Source of the DNA: Kitasatospora sp. GAS204B
GTDB taxonomy: Bacteria; Actinomycetota; Actinomycetes; Streptomycetales; Streptomycetaceae
Direction: 5' to 3'
Assembly (NCBI RefSeq): GCF_029892155.1
Contig: NZ_JARZAG010000011.1
Location: 1 to 64,000, forward strand
Length of the DNA: 64,000 nucleotides
The notes below the pieces were generated by a model, which saw only the letters and a program-made list of their open reading frames with translations, searched no databases and had not been told where the DNA came from. Shown one piece after another: positions 1 to 8,247 of the stretch (positions within the stretch are counted from its first letter, which is position 1; each line of letters starts with the position of its first letter). A program made the position numbers and the translations under genes.

Positions 1-100
1 CCGCCGCGCCGGGGGCCCCGCCCCCCCCCCCCCGGGGGCCCCCGCGGGGGGGGGGGGGGGGGGGGGGGGGGGGCGGGCCCCCCCCCCCCCCCCCCGGCCC
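1..100. other. G/C homopolymer block at window edge
   Basis: These bases are almost only G and C, with an unbroken run of 28 G (46-73) and a run of 18 C (78-95). No coding or regulatory pattern is visible. Such runs are unlike anything else in the window and are most simply explained as an assembly or sequencing artefact at a contig end, although real G-rich DNA cannot be excluded. Confidence 0.6.
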
Positions 101-110
101 GATGCGGGTC

Positions 111-584
111 TCAGTGCCGGACCAGGCCCCGCTGTGGCTGGCGCATCGACGGCACCCGGTCGGCGAGCCGCTTCAGCGGCGCCGGGCCGGGGCCGATCGC
201 GTGCGAGAACGGCTGGGTGCGCCAGTCCAGTTCGGTCGGCAGCGTGAGCAGCGCGGCCAGCGCGTCGGCCGGCTCGCCGGGCTCGGCGGCGCACTCCTCC
301 AGGTCGTCGGCGAGCAGCCCCGATCCGGGGCAGAGCGCGGGCGAGAACGGGTGCCAGGCGGTGCGCAGCACCGCGTGCTGCGGCAGCAGCTCCTCATCGC
401 CCAGCAGGGCGATCGGGCGCTGGCACTCCGGGCAGTGCACCCGGATGATCTCCCAGGTCTCGGCCTCGCCCGGGTCGGCGCCCGGGGCGAAGCCGAGGCC
501 CGAGGTGCGATCCTCGCCCTCCGGTTCGTCATTCGAGGTCAGGGTGCTGTCGGCGCCGAAGGCGCGCTGCTCAGCTGCAGGCAT
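111..584 (-). CDS. Conserved actinobacterial hypothetical protein, zinc-ribbon-like
   Basis: A protein of 157 residues with no recognised function. The start at 584 is chosen because AAGGGGGA lies just upstream as a ribosome binding site; the frame stays open further upstream but without support. The middle holds a HCPECQRP stretch that looks like half of a zinc ribbon, followed by an AWHPFSPALCPGSG segment. The N-terminus is acidic, and there is no signal peptide or membrane segment. It is transcribed away from the Lrp/AsnC gene at 857. Role unknown; Zn binding is only suggested by the Cys/His pattern. Confidence 0.6.
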   Translation of the reverse strand: MPAAEQRAFGADSTLTSNDEPEGEDRTSGLGFAPGADPGEAETWEIIRVHCPECQRPIALLGDEELLPQHAVLRTAWHPFSPALCPGSGLLADDLEECAAEPGEPADALAALLTLPTELDWRTQPFSHAIGPGPAPLKRLADRVPSMRQPQRGLVRH

Positions 585-842
585 GTGATCCCCCTTGGAT
601 CGGGACGGGCCGACTCGGCCCGGGCCACCAGCAGCCTTTCCCGGCTCCAGGGGTCGATAACCCTGCAGGTCGGCGCGGGGTGACGCACGCCGGTGTGGCC
701 TTCGCCACATTCCACCGGCACATGCCAGAAGCGCTCCGGTGCGACCCGTCCGGCAGGCCGGAGCACCCCCGGCGCGCACCGGTGCGCCGCGCGCCCTGTG
801 CGGAGCGCAGTCGTCCGTATTCGGCGTACGCCGGTCGTCGGG

Positions 843-848
843 TAGGTT
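843..848 (+). promoter_or_regulatory. Candidate leaderless -10 element for the Lrp/AsnC gene
   Basis: TAGGTT ends 8 bases before the GTG at 857, so transcription would begin at or very near the start codon. No clear -35 hexamer is seen. Confidence 0.4.
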
Positions 849-856
849 TGCGCCTT

Positions 857-1297
857 GTGGAGGATCTAGATCAGCGCATCGTCCAGCTGCTCGTCCAGGA
901 CGGGCGGATGAGCTACACCGACCTGGGCAAGGCCACCGGCCTGTCCACCTCGGCCGTTCACCAGCGGGTCCGCCGCCTGGAGCAGCGCGGGGTGATCCGC
1001 GGCTACTCGGCGATCATCGATCCGGACGCCGTCGACCTGGCGCTGACCGCCTTCATCTCGGTCAAACCCTTCGACCCCAGCGCCCCTGACGACGTGCCGG
1101 ACCGGCTCGCCCCGCTGCCCGAGATCGAGGCCTGCCACAGCGTGGCGGGGGACGAGAACTACATCCTCAAGGTCCGGGTCGGGGCTCCCGGCGACCTGGA
1201 GGACCTGCTGGCCCGGATCCGCACCGCGGCCGGAGTCTCCACCCGCACCACCGTGGTCCTCTCCACGCCGTACGAGGCCCGCCCGCCCCGGCTGTAG
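857..1297 (+). CDS. Lrp/AsnC family transcriptional regulator
   Basis: A protein of 146 residues, the usual length for one-domain-pair Lrp/AsnC regulators. Residues 1-50 form the winged helix-turn-helix (LDQRIVQLLVQDGRMSY, then a recognition helix around STSAVHQRVRRLE). Residues 65-140 form the ligand-binding RAM/AsnC domain, with a GDENYILKVRV strand. Family members sense amino acids or small metabolites as octamers. The GTG start at 857 is preferred because TAGGTT lies 8 bases upstream, the spacing of a leaderless transcript, and because extension upstream adds non-homologous sequence. The amidohydrolase at 1342 follows in the same direction and may be a target. Confidence 0.85.
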   Translation: MEDLDQRIVQLLVQDGRMSYTDLGKATGLSTSAVHQRVRRLEQRGVIRGYSAIIDPDAVDLALTAFISVKPFDPSAPDDVPDRLAPLPEIEACHSVAGDENYILKVRVGAPGDLEDLLARIRTAAGVSTRTTVVLSTPYEARPPRL

Positions 1298-1328
1298 GGC
1301 CAGGTCGGGCGAGCCGCTCCGGCGGGTG

Positions 1329-1334
1329 CAGACT
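1329..1334 (+). promoter_or_regulatory. Candidate leaderless -10 element for the amidohydrolase
   Basis: CAGACT is followed by 7 bases and then the ATG at 1342. The same hexamer with the same spacing precedes the Fpg-like gene at 25376, which supports a shared leaderless promoter type. Confidence 0.4.
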
Positions 1335-1341
1335 GTCCCTC

Positions 1342-2979
1342 ATGACCGAACGCACCTCCCGCACCGTGCTGCTGCGCGGCGGCACCGTCTACAGCCCGGC
1401 CGACCCCTTCGCGACCGCGATGCTGATCGAAGGCGAGCAGATCGCCTGGGTCGGCAGCGAGGGCGCTGCCGACGCCTACGCGAGCGTCGCGGACGAGGTC
1501 GTCGACCTGGCCGGTGCGCTGGTCACCCCCGCCTTCGTGGACGCCCACGTGCACGCCACCGCCACCGGCCTGGCGCTCACCGGCCTGGACCTGACCGGCT
1601 GCCCCTCGCTCCCCGAGGCGCTGCGCCGGATCGCCGACCACGCCCGCGCCCACCGGCACGAGGGCGTGCTGATCGGCCACGGCTGGGACGAGACGCGCTG
1701 GCCCGAAGGCCGCCCGCCGACCCTCGCGGAGCTGGACGCCGCCGCGCAGGGCGCGGCCCTCTACCTCTCGCGCACCGACGTGCACTCCGCCCTCGCCACT
1801 TCCGCCCTGCGGGCCCGCACCCCGGGGCTCGCCGAGCTGCCCGGCCACCACCCGAGCGCCCCGCTCACCCGCGACGCCCACCACGCCGTGCGCCGCACCG
1901 CGCTCGCCGAACTGACGGACGATCAGCGCCGGGTGGCCCAACTCGCCACCCTGGAGCGCGCCGCCGCCCTCGGCATCGCCGCACTGCACGAGTGCGCCGG
2001 CCCGGAGATCTCCGCCGAGCGCGACCTGGCCGCCCTGCTCGCGCTGGCCGCCGAGCACCAGGGCCCCGAGGTCTACGGCTACTGGGGCGAGCTGAGCGAG
2101 CGCGGCGGCGTCGAGACCGCCCGGCGGCTCGGCGCGGTCGGCGCCGGCGGCGACCTCTTCGCGGACGGCGCCTTCGGCTCCCGCACCGCCTGCCTGCACA
2201 GCCCGTACCTGGACGCCCCCGAGGACGCGGACCAGCACGGCACGGCCTACCTGACGGCCGCTCAGATCGCCGACCACGTCACCGCCTGCACCGAGGCGGG
2301 CCTGCAGGCCGGCTTCCACGCGATCGGCGACGCCGCGCTCGCCGCCGTCCTCGACGGTGTCCGCACCGCCGCCGACCGGCTCGGCCTCGCCCGGGTCAAG
2401 GCGCTGCGCCACCGGGTGGAGCACGCCGAGGCGCTGGACGACAAGGCGATCGCCGCCTTCGCCGAACTCGGTCTGACCGCCTCCGTCCAGCCCGCCTTCG
2501 ACGCCGCCTGGGGCGGTCCGGCGGGCATGTACGTCCAGCGCCTGGGCGCCGAGCGGGCGGCCGGGCTCAACCCGTTCGCCGCGCTGCTGCGGGCCGGCGT
2601 GCCGCTCGCCCTCGGGTCGGACGCACCGGTCACCCCGCTCGACCCCTGGGGCACGGTCCGGGCGGCCGCCTTCCACCAGACCCCCGAGCACCGGATCTCG
2701 GTGCGCGCCGCGTTCGCCGCCCACACCCGTGGCGGCTGGCGGGCGATCGGCCGGGACCAGGAGGGCGTGCTGGTCCCCGGTGCTCCCGCGAGCTACGCCG
2801 TGTGGCGCACCGGCGAGCTGGTGGTCCAGGCGCCCGACTCCCGGGTGGCCGGCTGGTCCACCGACCCGCGCTCCGGCACGCCCGGGCTGCCCGACCTCAC
2901 CCCGGGCACCGAGCTGCCGACCTGCCTGCGCACCGTGGTCCGCGGGCGGACCGTGTTCCTGTCCGAACCCGCGCGCTGA
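1342..2979 (+). CDS. Amidohydrolase family protein, YtcJ-like
   Basis: A 545-residue metal-dependent hydrolase of the amidohydrolase superfamily (TIM barrel with a small beta-sandwich). The first metal-binding pair is H69 and H71 in FVDAHVHATATG. A downstream barrel His lies in GFHAIGDAAL, and the conserved Asp is D427 in GSDAPVTPLDPW. Length and motif order fit the YtcJ/amidohydrolase_3 group, which hydrolyses N-acyl or cyclic amide bonds; the substrate cannot be told from sequence. It starts 44 bases after the Lrp/AsnC gene and may be under its control. There is no signal peptide, so it is cytoplasmic. Confidence 0.85.
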   Translation: MTERTSRTVLLRGGTVYSPADPFATAMLIEGEQIAWVGSEGAADAYASVADEVVDLAGALVTPAFVDAHVHATATGLALTGLDLTGCPSLPEALRRIADHARAHRHEGVLIGHGWDETRWPEGRPPTLAELDAAAQGAALYLSRTDVHSALATSALRARTPGLAELPGHHPSAPLTRDAHHAVRRTALAELTDDQRRVAQLATLERAAALGIAALHECAGPEISAERDLAALLALAAEHQGPEVYGYWGELSERGGVETARRLGAVGAGGDLFADGAFGSRTACLHSPYLDAPEDADQHGTAYLTAAQIADHVTACTEAGLQAGFHAIGDAALAAVLDGVRTAADRLGLARVKALRHRVEHAEALDDKAIAAFAELGLTASVQPAFDAAWGGPAGMYVQRLGAERAAGLNPFAALLRAGVPLALGSDAPVTPLDPWGTVRAAAFHQTPEHRISVRAAFAAHTRGGWRAIGRDQEGVLVPGAPASYAVWRTGELVVQAPDSRVAGWSTDPRSGTPGLPDLTPGTELPTCLRTVVRGRTVFLSEPAR

Positions 2980-3136
2980 CCTGCGGATTCTCACAGTCCC
3001 GCGACTTCCGGTGAGCGGCCGGCGGCAGGTACCGTCGTGCTGACCGCCGGTGTCCGAAAACCCGGTCGGTGGCGGCCCGATCCGGCCGCCGCCCGATCCA
3101 GCCGTCGCCCGATCCAGCCAGAGAGATGGTGCCCAG

Positions 3137-4948
3137 GTGGCTCTGCCCGTCGACGCGGACTCGCCCGACCCGGACGACGGGACGGCCACCGCGCAGGCCC
3201 CGCAGGCGCCGGGGGAGGGCCAGGTCGCGCGGACCGGTCGGCTCGGCCGGCTGCGCGCCAAGGTGCGGGCCGGCTGGCGCCGTAGCGCGCTGGCCGCGGC
3301 GGCCGGGCTGGCACTGGCCGCCGCGTTCCCGCCCTACGACCTGTGGCCGCTGTCGATCCTCGCGGTGGCCGCGCTCTCGCTGCTCACCCGCGGCCGCAGC
3401 TTCCGGCAGGGCGCCTGGACCGGGTTCGCCTTCGGATTCCCGTTCTTCCTCTGGCTGCTGGTCTGGATCCGGGTGATCGGCTCCGACGCCTGGGTCGGCC
3501 TCTCGGCCGCCGAGGCGGCCTTCCTGTGGGCGCTGGGCGGCGCGCTGGCCGTCACCTCGCGGCTGCGCGCCTGGCCGCTCTGGGCGGCCTGCCTCTGGGT
3601 GGCCGAGGAGTGGGCCCGCGACCGGCTGCCGTTCGGCGGCTTCCCGTGGGGCCGGCTCGCCTTCGCCAACACCGCCAGCCCGTACACCCCGCTGGCCGCG
3701 CTCGGCGGCGCGGTGCTGGTCAGCTTCGCCGTCGCGCTGACCGGCACGCTGCTCGGCTACCTCGCGCTGCCCGTGCTGCGCCGGCTGCGCGCCCGTCGTG
3801 CGGCCGGGGCCGTCGCCGGGCCGGCCGCTGGGCCCGTCGCCGGGCCGGCCGCGCCGCTGATGTCCCGCCGGGTGCTGCTGCCCGCCGGGGCGGGCGCCTG
3901 CGCCGCGCTGATCGCGGTCAGCGGCTTCGCCGTTCCGGTGCCCACCGCCGGCCAGAGCGCCGGCGGCCCGGCCAGCGCCCGGGTCGCGCTGATCCAGGGC
4001 AACGTCCCGCACCCCGGCATGGACTTCCTCGGCCGCCCGATGCAGGTGCTGGACAACCACGCGGCCGAGACCGAGAAGCTGGCCGAGCAGATCGACGCGG
4101 GCCAGGTGCCCAAGCCCCAACTGGTGATCTGGCCGGAGAACTCCTCCGACCTCGACCCGTACGGCGACCCGCTCACCTACGAGACGATCAGCGAGGCGGT
4201 CCGCTCGATCGGCGTGCCCACCCTGGTCGGCGCCCTGGTCGACGGCCCTGACGCGCAGCACGTGCAGAACGAGGGCATCGTCTGGGACCCGCTCAGCGGT
4301 CCCGGCGCGCACTACACCAAGCAGCACCCGGTGCCGTTCGGCGAGTACGTGCCGTTCCGCTCGGTCCTGATGAAGGTGATCACCCGGCTGCAGCGGGTCG
4401 CCCGCGACTTCTACCCGGGCAAGGGCACCGGCGTGATGCAGCTCGGCCCGGCCAGGATCGGCGACGTGATCTGCTTCGAGGTCGCCTACGACGAGATCGT
4501 CCGGGACACCGTCGACGACGGCGGCCGGGTGATCGTCGTGCAGACCAACAACGCCACTTACGCCAGGAGCGGCCAGCCCGACCAGCAGCTCGCGATGTCC
4601 CGGCTGCGCGCGGTCGAGCACGGCCGGGCCGTGCTGATCGCCGCGACCAGCGGGATCAGCGCCGTCATCCGCCCGGACGGCAGTATCGAGAGCCGCACCG
4701 CCGAGCTGACCCCCGCCGCGCTGAGCGCCGATGTGCCGCTGCGTGACAGCAAGACGCTCGCCGACCGGGTGGGCGCCGCGCCGGAGTGGGCGATCTCCAT
4801 CATCGGGCTGCTGGCCTGTGGTTCGGCGGTGCTGATCGAGCGTCGCGGGCGTCGCGGGCGTGCCACCGGCGGTCGGGGCGGCAGCGGCGGCGGGAGCGGG
4901 ACGGAGACCGGAACACCGGCGGGCGCCGAACCGTTGTCCGTTTCGTGA
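3137..4948 (+). CDS. lnt: Apolipoprotein N-acyltransferase
   Basis: An integral membrane enzyme that N-acylates the lipid-modified cysteine of lipoproteins. About 70 hydrophilic residues precede a bundle of membrane helices (FPPYDLWPLSILAV onward), followed by an extracytoplasmic nitrilase-fold domain. Counted from 3137, the catalytic triad is E334 (VIWPENSS), K395 (YTKQHPVPFGEYV) and C446 (GDVICFEVAYDE). The GTG at 3137 gives 603 residues and has a weak AGAGAG upstream; an in-frame GTG at 3050 is the alternative. A loop near 3790-3850 carries a tandem GPVAGPAA duplication. The stop overlaps the fxsA start (GTGA), so the two genes are translationally coupled. Confidence 0.88.
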   Translation: MALPVDADSPDPDDGTATAQAPQAPGEGQVARTGRLGRLRAKVRAGWRRSALAAAAGLALAAAFPPYDLWPLSILAVAALSLLTRGRSFRQGAWTGFAFGFPFFLWLLVWIRVIGSDAWVGLSAAEAAFLWALGGALAVTSRLRAWPLWAACLWVAEEWARDRLPFGGFPWGRLAFANTASPYTPLAALGGAVLVSFAVALTGTLLGYLALPVLRRLRARRAAGAVAGPAAGPVAGPAAPLMSRRVLLPAGAGACAALIAVSGFAVPVPTAGQSAGGPASARVALIQGNVPHPGMDFLGRPMQVLDNHAAETEKLAEQIDAGQVPKPQLVIWPENSSDLDPYGDPLTYETISEAVRSIGVPTLVGALVDGPDAQHVQNEGIVWDPLSGPGAHYTKQHPVPFGEYVPFRSVLMKVITRLQRVARDFYPGKGTGVMQLGPARIGDVICFEVAYDEIVRDTVDDGGRVIVVQTNNATYARSGQPDQQLAMSRLRAVEHGRAVLIAATSGISAVIRPDGSIESRTAELTPAALSADVPLRDSKTLADRVGAAPEWAISIIGLLACGSAVLIERRGRRGRATGGRGGSGGGSGTETGTPAGAEPLSVS

Positions 4949-5574
4949 CACAGCACGTGAACCCGACCACGGCCGGCCGCCCCGACCGGCGCCGCCGCCG
5001 TTTTCTGCCCCTGCTGCTGGCCGCCTGGATGGTGCTGGAGATCTGGGTGATGATCCAGGTCGCCACGGCGACGACCTGGCTGCTGGTGTTGGTCCTGCTG
5101 TTGCTCGGCCTGGTGGTGGGGTTCCGGCTGATCAAGCGGGCCGGCCTGGACGCGGTGCGCGCCGCCACCGCCGGCACCCCGTTCGAGCGCGGGAGCGGCA
5201 GTGCGGGCGGGAGCCCGGCTGAGGGCGGGAGCACGGGCGAGCGTCGGCCGCCGAGTGGCAACGCCGGTCTGCTGGCGCTGGCCGGGCTGCTGCTCGCGGT
5301 GCCGGGCTTCCTCTCGGACCTGCTCGGCCTGACCGTGCTCTTCCCGCCGACCCGGGGGCTCTGGCGGGGGGCCGGCCGCCGGCTGGCCCGTCGTGCCGCG
5401 CGCTCGGCGCCGGTCGGCGACCCGCTCGCCGACGCGCTGCGGCTGCAGGAGCAGATGCGGATCCACCGCCCCGACGGCAAGGTGGTCCAGGGCGAGGTGG
5501 TCGATCCGGCCGACGACCCCGCCGGCCCTCGGCGTCCGCAGGACGACGACCCGCGCCCGCCGCTCGACCGCTGA
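4945..5574 (+). CDS. fxsA: FxsA family membrane protein
   Basis: A protein of 209 residues. It has a cytoplasmic basic N-terminus (PDRRRRRF), two closely spaced hydrophobic segments (LLLAAWMVLEIWVMI and LLVLVLLLLGLVVGF), a hydrophilic Gly/Ser loop, then two more hydrophobic stretches (LLALAGLLLAVPGFLSD and LLGLTVLFPP). The PGFLSD motif is typical of FxsA, a cytoplasmic membrane protein known in E. coli for easing phage T7 exclusion when overproduced; its normal role is unclear. The GTG at 4945 overlaps the lnt stop codon, so translation is likely coupled. Confidence 0.88.
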   Translation: MTQHVNPTTAGRPDRRRRRFLPLLLAAWMVLEIWVMIQVATATTWLLVLVLLLLGLVVGFRLIKRAGLDAVRAATAGTPFERGSGSAGGSPAEGGSTGERRPPSGNAGLLALAGLLLAVPGFLSDLLGLTVLFPPTRGLWRGAGRRLARRAARSAPVGDPLADALRLQEQMRIHRPDGKVVQGEVVDPADDPAGPRRPQDDDPRPPLDR

Positions 5575-5584
5575 TCGCGTGTGG

Positions 5585-5634
5585 CACAACGCGAGGGGCC
5601 CCGATCCGAATGGATCGGGGCCCCTCGCGTTGTG
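5585..5634. terminator. Bidirectional terminator between fxsA and rbpA
   Basis: A perfect 23-base stem (5585-5607 with 5612-5634) closed by the 4-base loop GAAT separates two convergent genes. There is no U-tract, which is common for actinobacterial terminators. Confidence 0.9.
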
Positions 5635-5637
5635 GGA

Positions 5638-6012
5638 TCAGGCGCTCTTGCGGGTGTCCCGCGGGTGCACCGCGAGGTTCATCCCACCGGAGCGGAGTAC
5701 GGCCAGCCGCTCGGCCAGCACCTCCTCCAGCTCCTCGCGCGTCCGGCGCTCCATCAGCATGTCCCAATGGGTCCGGGTCGGCTTGGTCTTCTTCTCTTCC
5801 GGCTCGTCACCGTCGAGCAGGACGGCCTCGGTGCCGCAGAACCGGCACTCCCAAACCGAGGGAATCTCCGCCTCGACGGAGAAGGGCACCTCGAACCGGT
5901 GTCCGTTCTGACATGCGTACTCGACGGTCTGGCGGGGGGCCAGATCAATGCCACGGTCGGTCTCGTAGCTAGTGGCGCCGAGTCGCGTGCCTCGGAGAGC
6001 TCGCTCGCTCAT
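5638..6012 (-). CDS. rbpA: RNA polymerase-binding protein RbpA
   Basis: An essential actinobacterial transcription factor of 124 residues that binds the principal sigma factor and stabilises the open complex. The N-terminal tail (SERALRGTRLG) is followed by a zinc-type core with C34, H38, C56 and C59. A basic linker (KKTKPTRTHWDM) comes next, then the C-terminal sigma-interacting helix (TREELEEVLAERL). The length equals that of the S. coelicolor protein. A GGAGG ribosome binding site precedes the ATG at 6012. A sigma-R-like promoter lies at 6075-6104, in line with known induction of rbpA by disulphide stress. Confidence 0.97.
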   Translation of the reverse strand: MSERALRGTRLGATSYETDRGIDLAPRQTVEYACQNGHRFEVPFSVEAEIPSVWECRFCGTEAVLLDGDEPEEKKTKPTRTHWDMLMERRTREELEEVLAERLAVLRSGGMNLAVHPRDTRKSA

Positions 6013-6326
6013 GAATCGTGCCTCCAGGGCTTATGGCCCACAGGACTAGTTGGGGTCGCTGTCTTCGTCGTTCGGTCAACGCTCGGCTTCCGACGAAGAT
6101 TCCCGACCGGGGACATGCGTCGTCTGTCGTGCCGTCCCTGTTTGTACCCATCTCCGTCCGATTTGTCACATCTGGACAGGGATATCACCCTGGGTGTCAT
6201 CAATTTCGCGCCTTGTGACCGAATCACTTTCCTGGCTTGCCGGAGCGTACTGGTGGTGTCGCCGAATTGGCCATTCGCGCAGCTCGCACAGCCCAGTCGG
6301 TTGGTTCGCGGCGAGTTCACCGGCGC
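6013..6326. other. Region upstream of rbpA, no gene
   Basis: Besides the sigma-R promoter this 314-base stretch holds an imperfect 10-1-10 inverted repeat (6181-6201, GATATCACCC/GGGTGTCATC) that could be an operator for a second rbpA promoter. No coding sequence is convincing on either strand. Confidence 0.5.
6075..6104 (-). promoter_or_regulatory. Sigma-R type promoter of rbpA
   Basis: On the minus strand GGGAAT (6104-6099), an 18-base spacer and GTTGAC (6080-6075) match the Streptomyces sigma-R consensus GGGAAT-N18-GTT. The predicted start near 6068 gives a leader of roughly 55 bases to the rbpA ATG. Confidence 0.8.
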
Positions 6327-7916
6327 TCAGCGTGACTTGCCGAGCTCGACCCGGGTGGCGCCGGCCTCGGTCCGCGGCTCCGCGGCGGGCGACACCTGGG
6401 GCTGGTGCGCGGGCACCGGCGGGGCGGCGGCCTCGATCCGGGTGTCGCGGTGCGGGAGCAGGGCGATCACCGCGTCGCGCAGCCGGGCCGGGGCCTCCTC
6501 GTCGAGCGGGTCGACGGTGGCGGGCACCTGGAGCCGGGCGGGCGGTTGGGCGCCGATCCGGGCGTAGCCGCGGCCGGGCGGGGTCTGCGTGGCCGGGACC
6601 AGGTCGAGCGGGACGCCGAGCGCGCGGTGCAGGTCCTGCGGGTGGTGGCCGCCGAGGACCACCCGGGCCCGGGTGGCGGAGCGCAGGGCCGGCGAGAGCC
6701 GGTCGAGCGCCTCGATCGACTCGGCCACGACGACGGTGACCCGGGCCGCCCGGCCCTGGCGCAGCGGCAGTTCCAGCAGGTCCTGCGGATCGGGACGGCC
6801 TTCGGCCTGGGCCAGCTCGCTCAGCTCGGTGGGGTGGTCGAGCAGCAGCCAGAGCGGGCGGGTGGCATCCGCCGGGGCGGGCTCGCCCCGGTAGCGGGCG
6901 GCGTTCAGCGCGGCCAGCCGGCGCTCGGTCTCCTGGGCCGCCCAGTCCAGCGCGGCCAGCGCGCCGTGCAGGCTGGTCTCCACCGTGTGCACGCCGGGGC
7001 GGTTCACCAGGCAGGCGTGCTCGCCCGTGCCGGCTCCGTCGATCACCAGCAGGTCACCGTGGGCCAGCGCCTGCAGCGCGACGGTGCGCAGCAGCGTCGA
7101 GGTGCCGGCGCTGGCCGTGCCCAGGGCCAGCAGGTGCGGCTCGGCCGAGCGCGGGCCGGTGCGCCAGATCACCGGGTGCTGGTGGCCGGCGCCGCCGTCC
7201 TGGGCGACCGGGATCGACCGCTGGGTGGTCTGCACGTCGGTGAAGCCGAGCACGATCTCACCGGGCGTGGTCACCCAGGTCTGCGCGGGCACGTCCTGCG
7301 GCAGCGGCGAGAGCGCGGTGACCTGGAGGCGGTTGCACTCGTGCTCCCAGTCGAAGCGGTACTCCCGGGCCCGGCCCGCCTTGCTCTGCACCACCTGCTC
7401 GATCCGGGCCCGGGCGGCGGGCTCGGTGTCGGTGAAGTAGGCGGGATAGCCGATCTCCAGCGCGGCCAGCCGGCCCTCGGAGTCGAAGGCCCAGCCGGCG
7501 AAGGCGTCCTGGTAGTCGCCGTCGGGGCGGTAGAGCGGGCAGGCGTCGTCCGGTGAAGCCAGGTAGGGCGTCAGGGCGGCGTAGAGGGCGGGCAGCTTCA
7601 CCTCGACCGGGTCGGGCACCGGCGGCGGCGCCACCTTGGGCTCCCGCCCTTTCCAGGCGGCGCTGGCCACCAGGGCGATCACGGCGAGCACCGGGCCGTG
7701 CGGCAGCAGCACCACGCCGACCAGGGCGGCCAGGGTGAGCAGCAGGGTGGGGCCGCGCCGCTCCCTGGGGGTGGCGTGCCAGCGGGCCTTGGCCCAGCCG
7801 GCGTGCCGGCGCAGGCCGCGCCCGATCAGGGTGAGCGGCGCGAACATGTCGGCGGCGTGGTCGCCGGCGGTGCGGGCGAGGTCGCGGCCGCGGGTCAGGT
7901 GGCGGTTGAGGGACAT
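6327..7916 (-). CDS. sffA: SpoIIIE/FtsK-like sporulation protein SffA
   Basis: A protein of 529 residues with membrane-spanning segments near residues 55-90 (LLLTLAALVGVVLLPHG, VLAVIALVASAAW) and a C-terminal domain related to the FtsK/SpoIIIE ATPases. In S. coelicolor the homologue is targeted to sporulation septa by the small membrane protein SmeA, encoded just upstream as here. The Walker A position reads GTASAGTST (G266 to T274), so the usual lysine is replaced by T272; a Walker B-like strand is DLLVIDGAG. ATP hydrolysis is therefore doubtful. The gene lies 136 bases after smeA, separated by a strong hairpin. Confidence 0.8.
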   Translation of the reverse strand: MSLNRHLTRGRDLARTAGDHAADMFAPLTLIGRGLRRHAGWAKARWHATPRERRGPTLLLTLAALVGVVLLPHGPVLAVIALVASAAWKGREPKVAPPPVPDPVEVKLPALYAALTPYLASPDDACPLYRPDGDYQDAFAGWAFDSEGRLAALEIGYPAYFTDTEPAARARIEQVVQSKAGRAREYRFDWEHECNRLQVTALSPLPQDVPAQTWVTTPGEIVLGFTDVQTTQRSIPVAQDGGAGHQHPVIWRTGPRSAEPHLLALGTASAGTSTLLRTVALQALAHGDLLVIDGAGTGEHACLVNRPGVHTVETSLHGALAALDWAAQETERRLAALNAARYRGEPAPADATRPLWLLLDHPTELSELAQAEGRPDPQDLLELPLRQGRAARVTVVVAESIEALDRLSPALRSATRARVVLGGHHPQDLHRALGVPLDLVPATQTPPGRGYARIGAQPPARLQVPATVDPLDEEAPARLRDAVIALLPHRDTRIEAAAPPVPAHQPQVSPAAEPRTEAGATRVELGKSR

Positions 7917-7980
7917 GGTCCTGGACTCCCCGGGCGGGTCGGACGGGCTTGGGACGAGGCGGGCGAGGGGTGGGCGACAC

Positions 7981-8024
7981 GAGCGGCGGCCCGGGGCGGT
8001 GGGACCGCGCCCGGGCCGCCGCTC
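7981..8024 (-). other. Strong hairpin between smeA and sffA
   Basis: A perfect 15-base stem (7981-7995 with 8010-8024) encloses a second 5-base stem (GCGGT/ACCGC), and the outer stem can extend with one mismatch to about 7976-8029. It lies in the spacer between two co-directional genes. It could act as an attenuator or RNA-stability element giving smeA more transcript than sffA. Confidence 0.7.
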
Positions 8025-8052
8025 ATGTCGTGCGGTTCCGCAGACGTGCGGC

Positions 8053-8247
8053 TCAGAACTTGATGCCGCCGAGCAGGTTGGCCAGGCTCGCGCCGCCGGC
8101 CTGGATGCTCGGGGCGATCGCGGTGCCCGCGAGGTAGAAGCCGAAGAGGGCGCAGACCAAGGCGTGCGAGACCTTGAGCCCGTCCCGCCGGAAGAAGAGG
8201 AACGCGATGGTGCCGAACAGGACGATGCCGGAGATGGACAGGATCAC
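8053..8247 (-). CDS. smeA: Small membrane protein SmeA
   Basis: A protein of 64 residues starting at GTG 8247 (GAGGAG ribosome binding site about 7 bases upstream). It has two hydrophobic segments (ILSISGIVLFGTIAFLFF and VCALFGFYLAGTAIA) joined by a basic loop (RRDGLKVSH), and a C-terminal tail rich in Gly and Ala. Size, topology and position before a SpoIIIE-like gene match SmeA of S. coelicolor, a septum protein needed for chromosome segregation and spore maturation and for placing SffA. A GACAC core like that bound by WhiA lies upstream at 8335-8339 on the minus strand; regulation by WhiA is only inferred. Confidence 0.85.
   Translation of the reverse strand: MILSISGIVLFGTIAFLFFRRDGLKVSHALVCALFGFYLAGTAIAPSIQAGGASLANLLGGIKF

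Noticed and set aside
1159..4951. Long minus-strand open frames opposite the amidohydrolase and lnt genes
   Set aside because: They mirror the third-position G+C bias of the plus-strand genes, have low-complexity Gly/Arg/Ala-rich translations and show no family motif or ribosome binding site.
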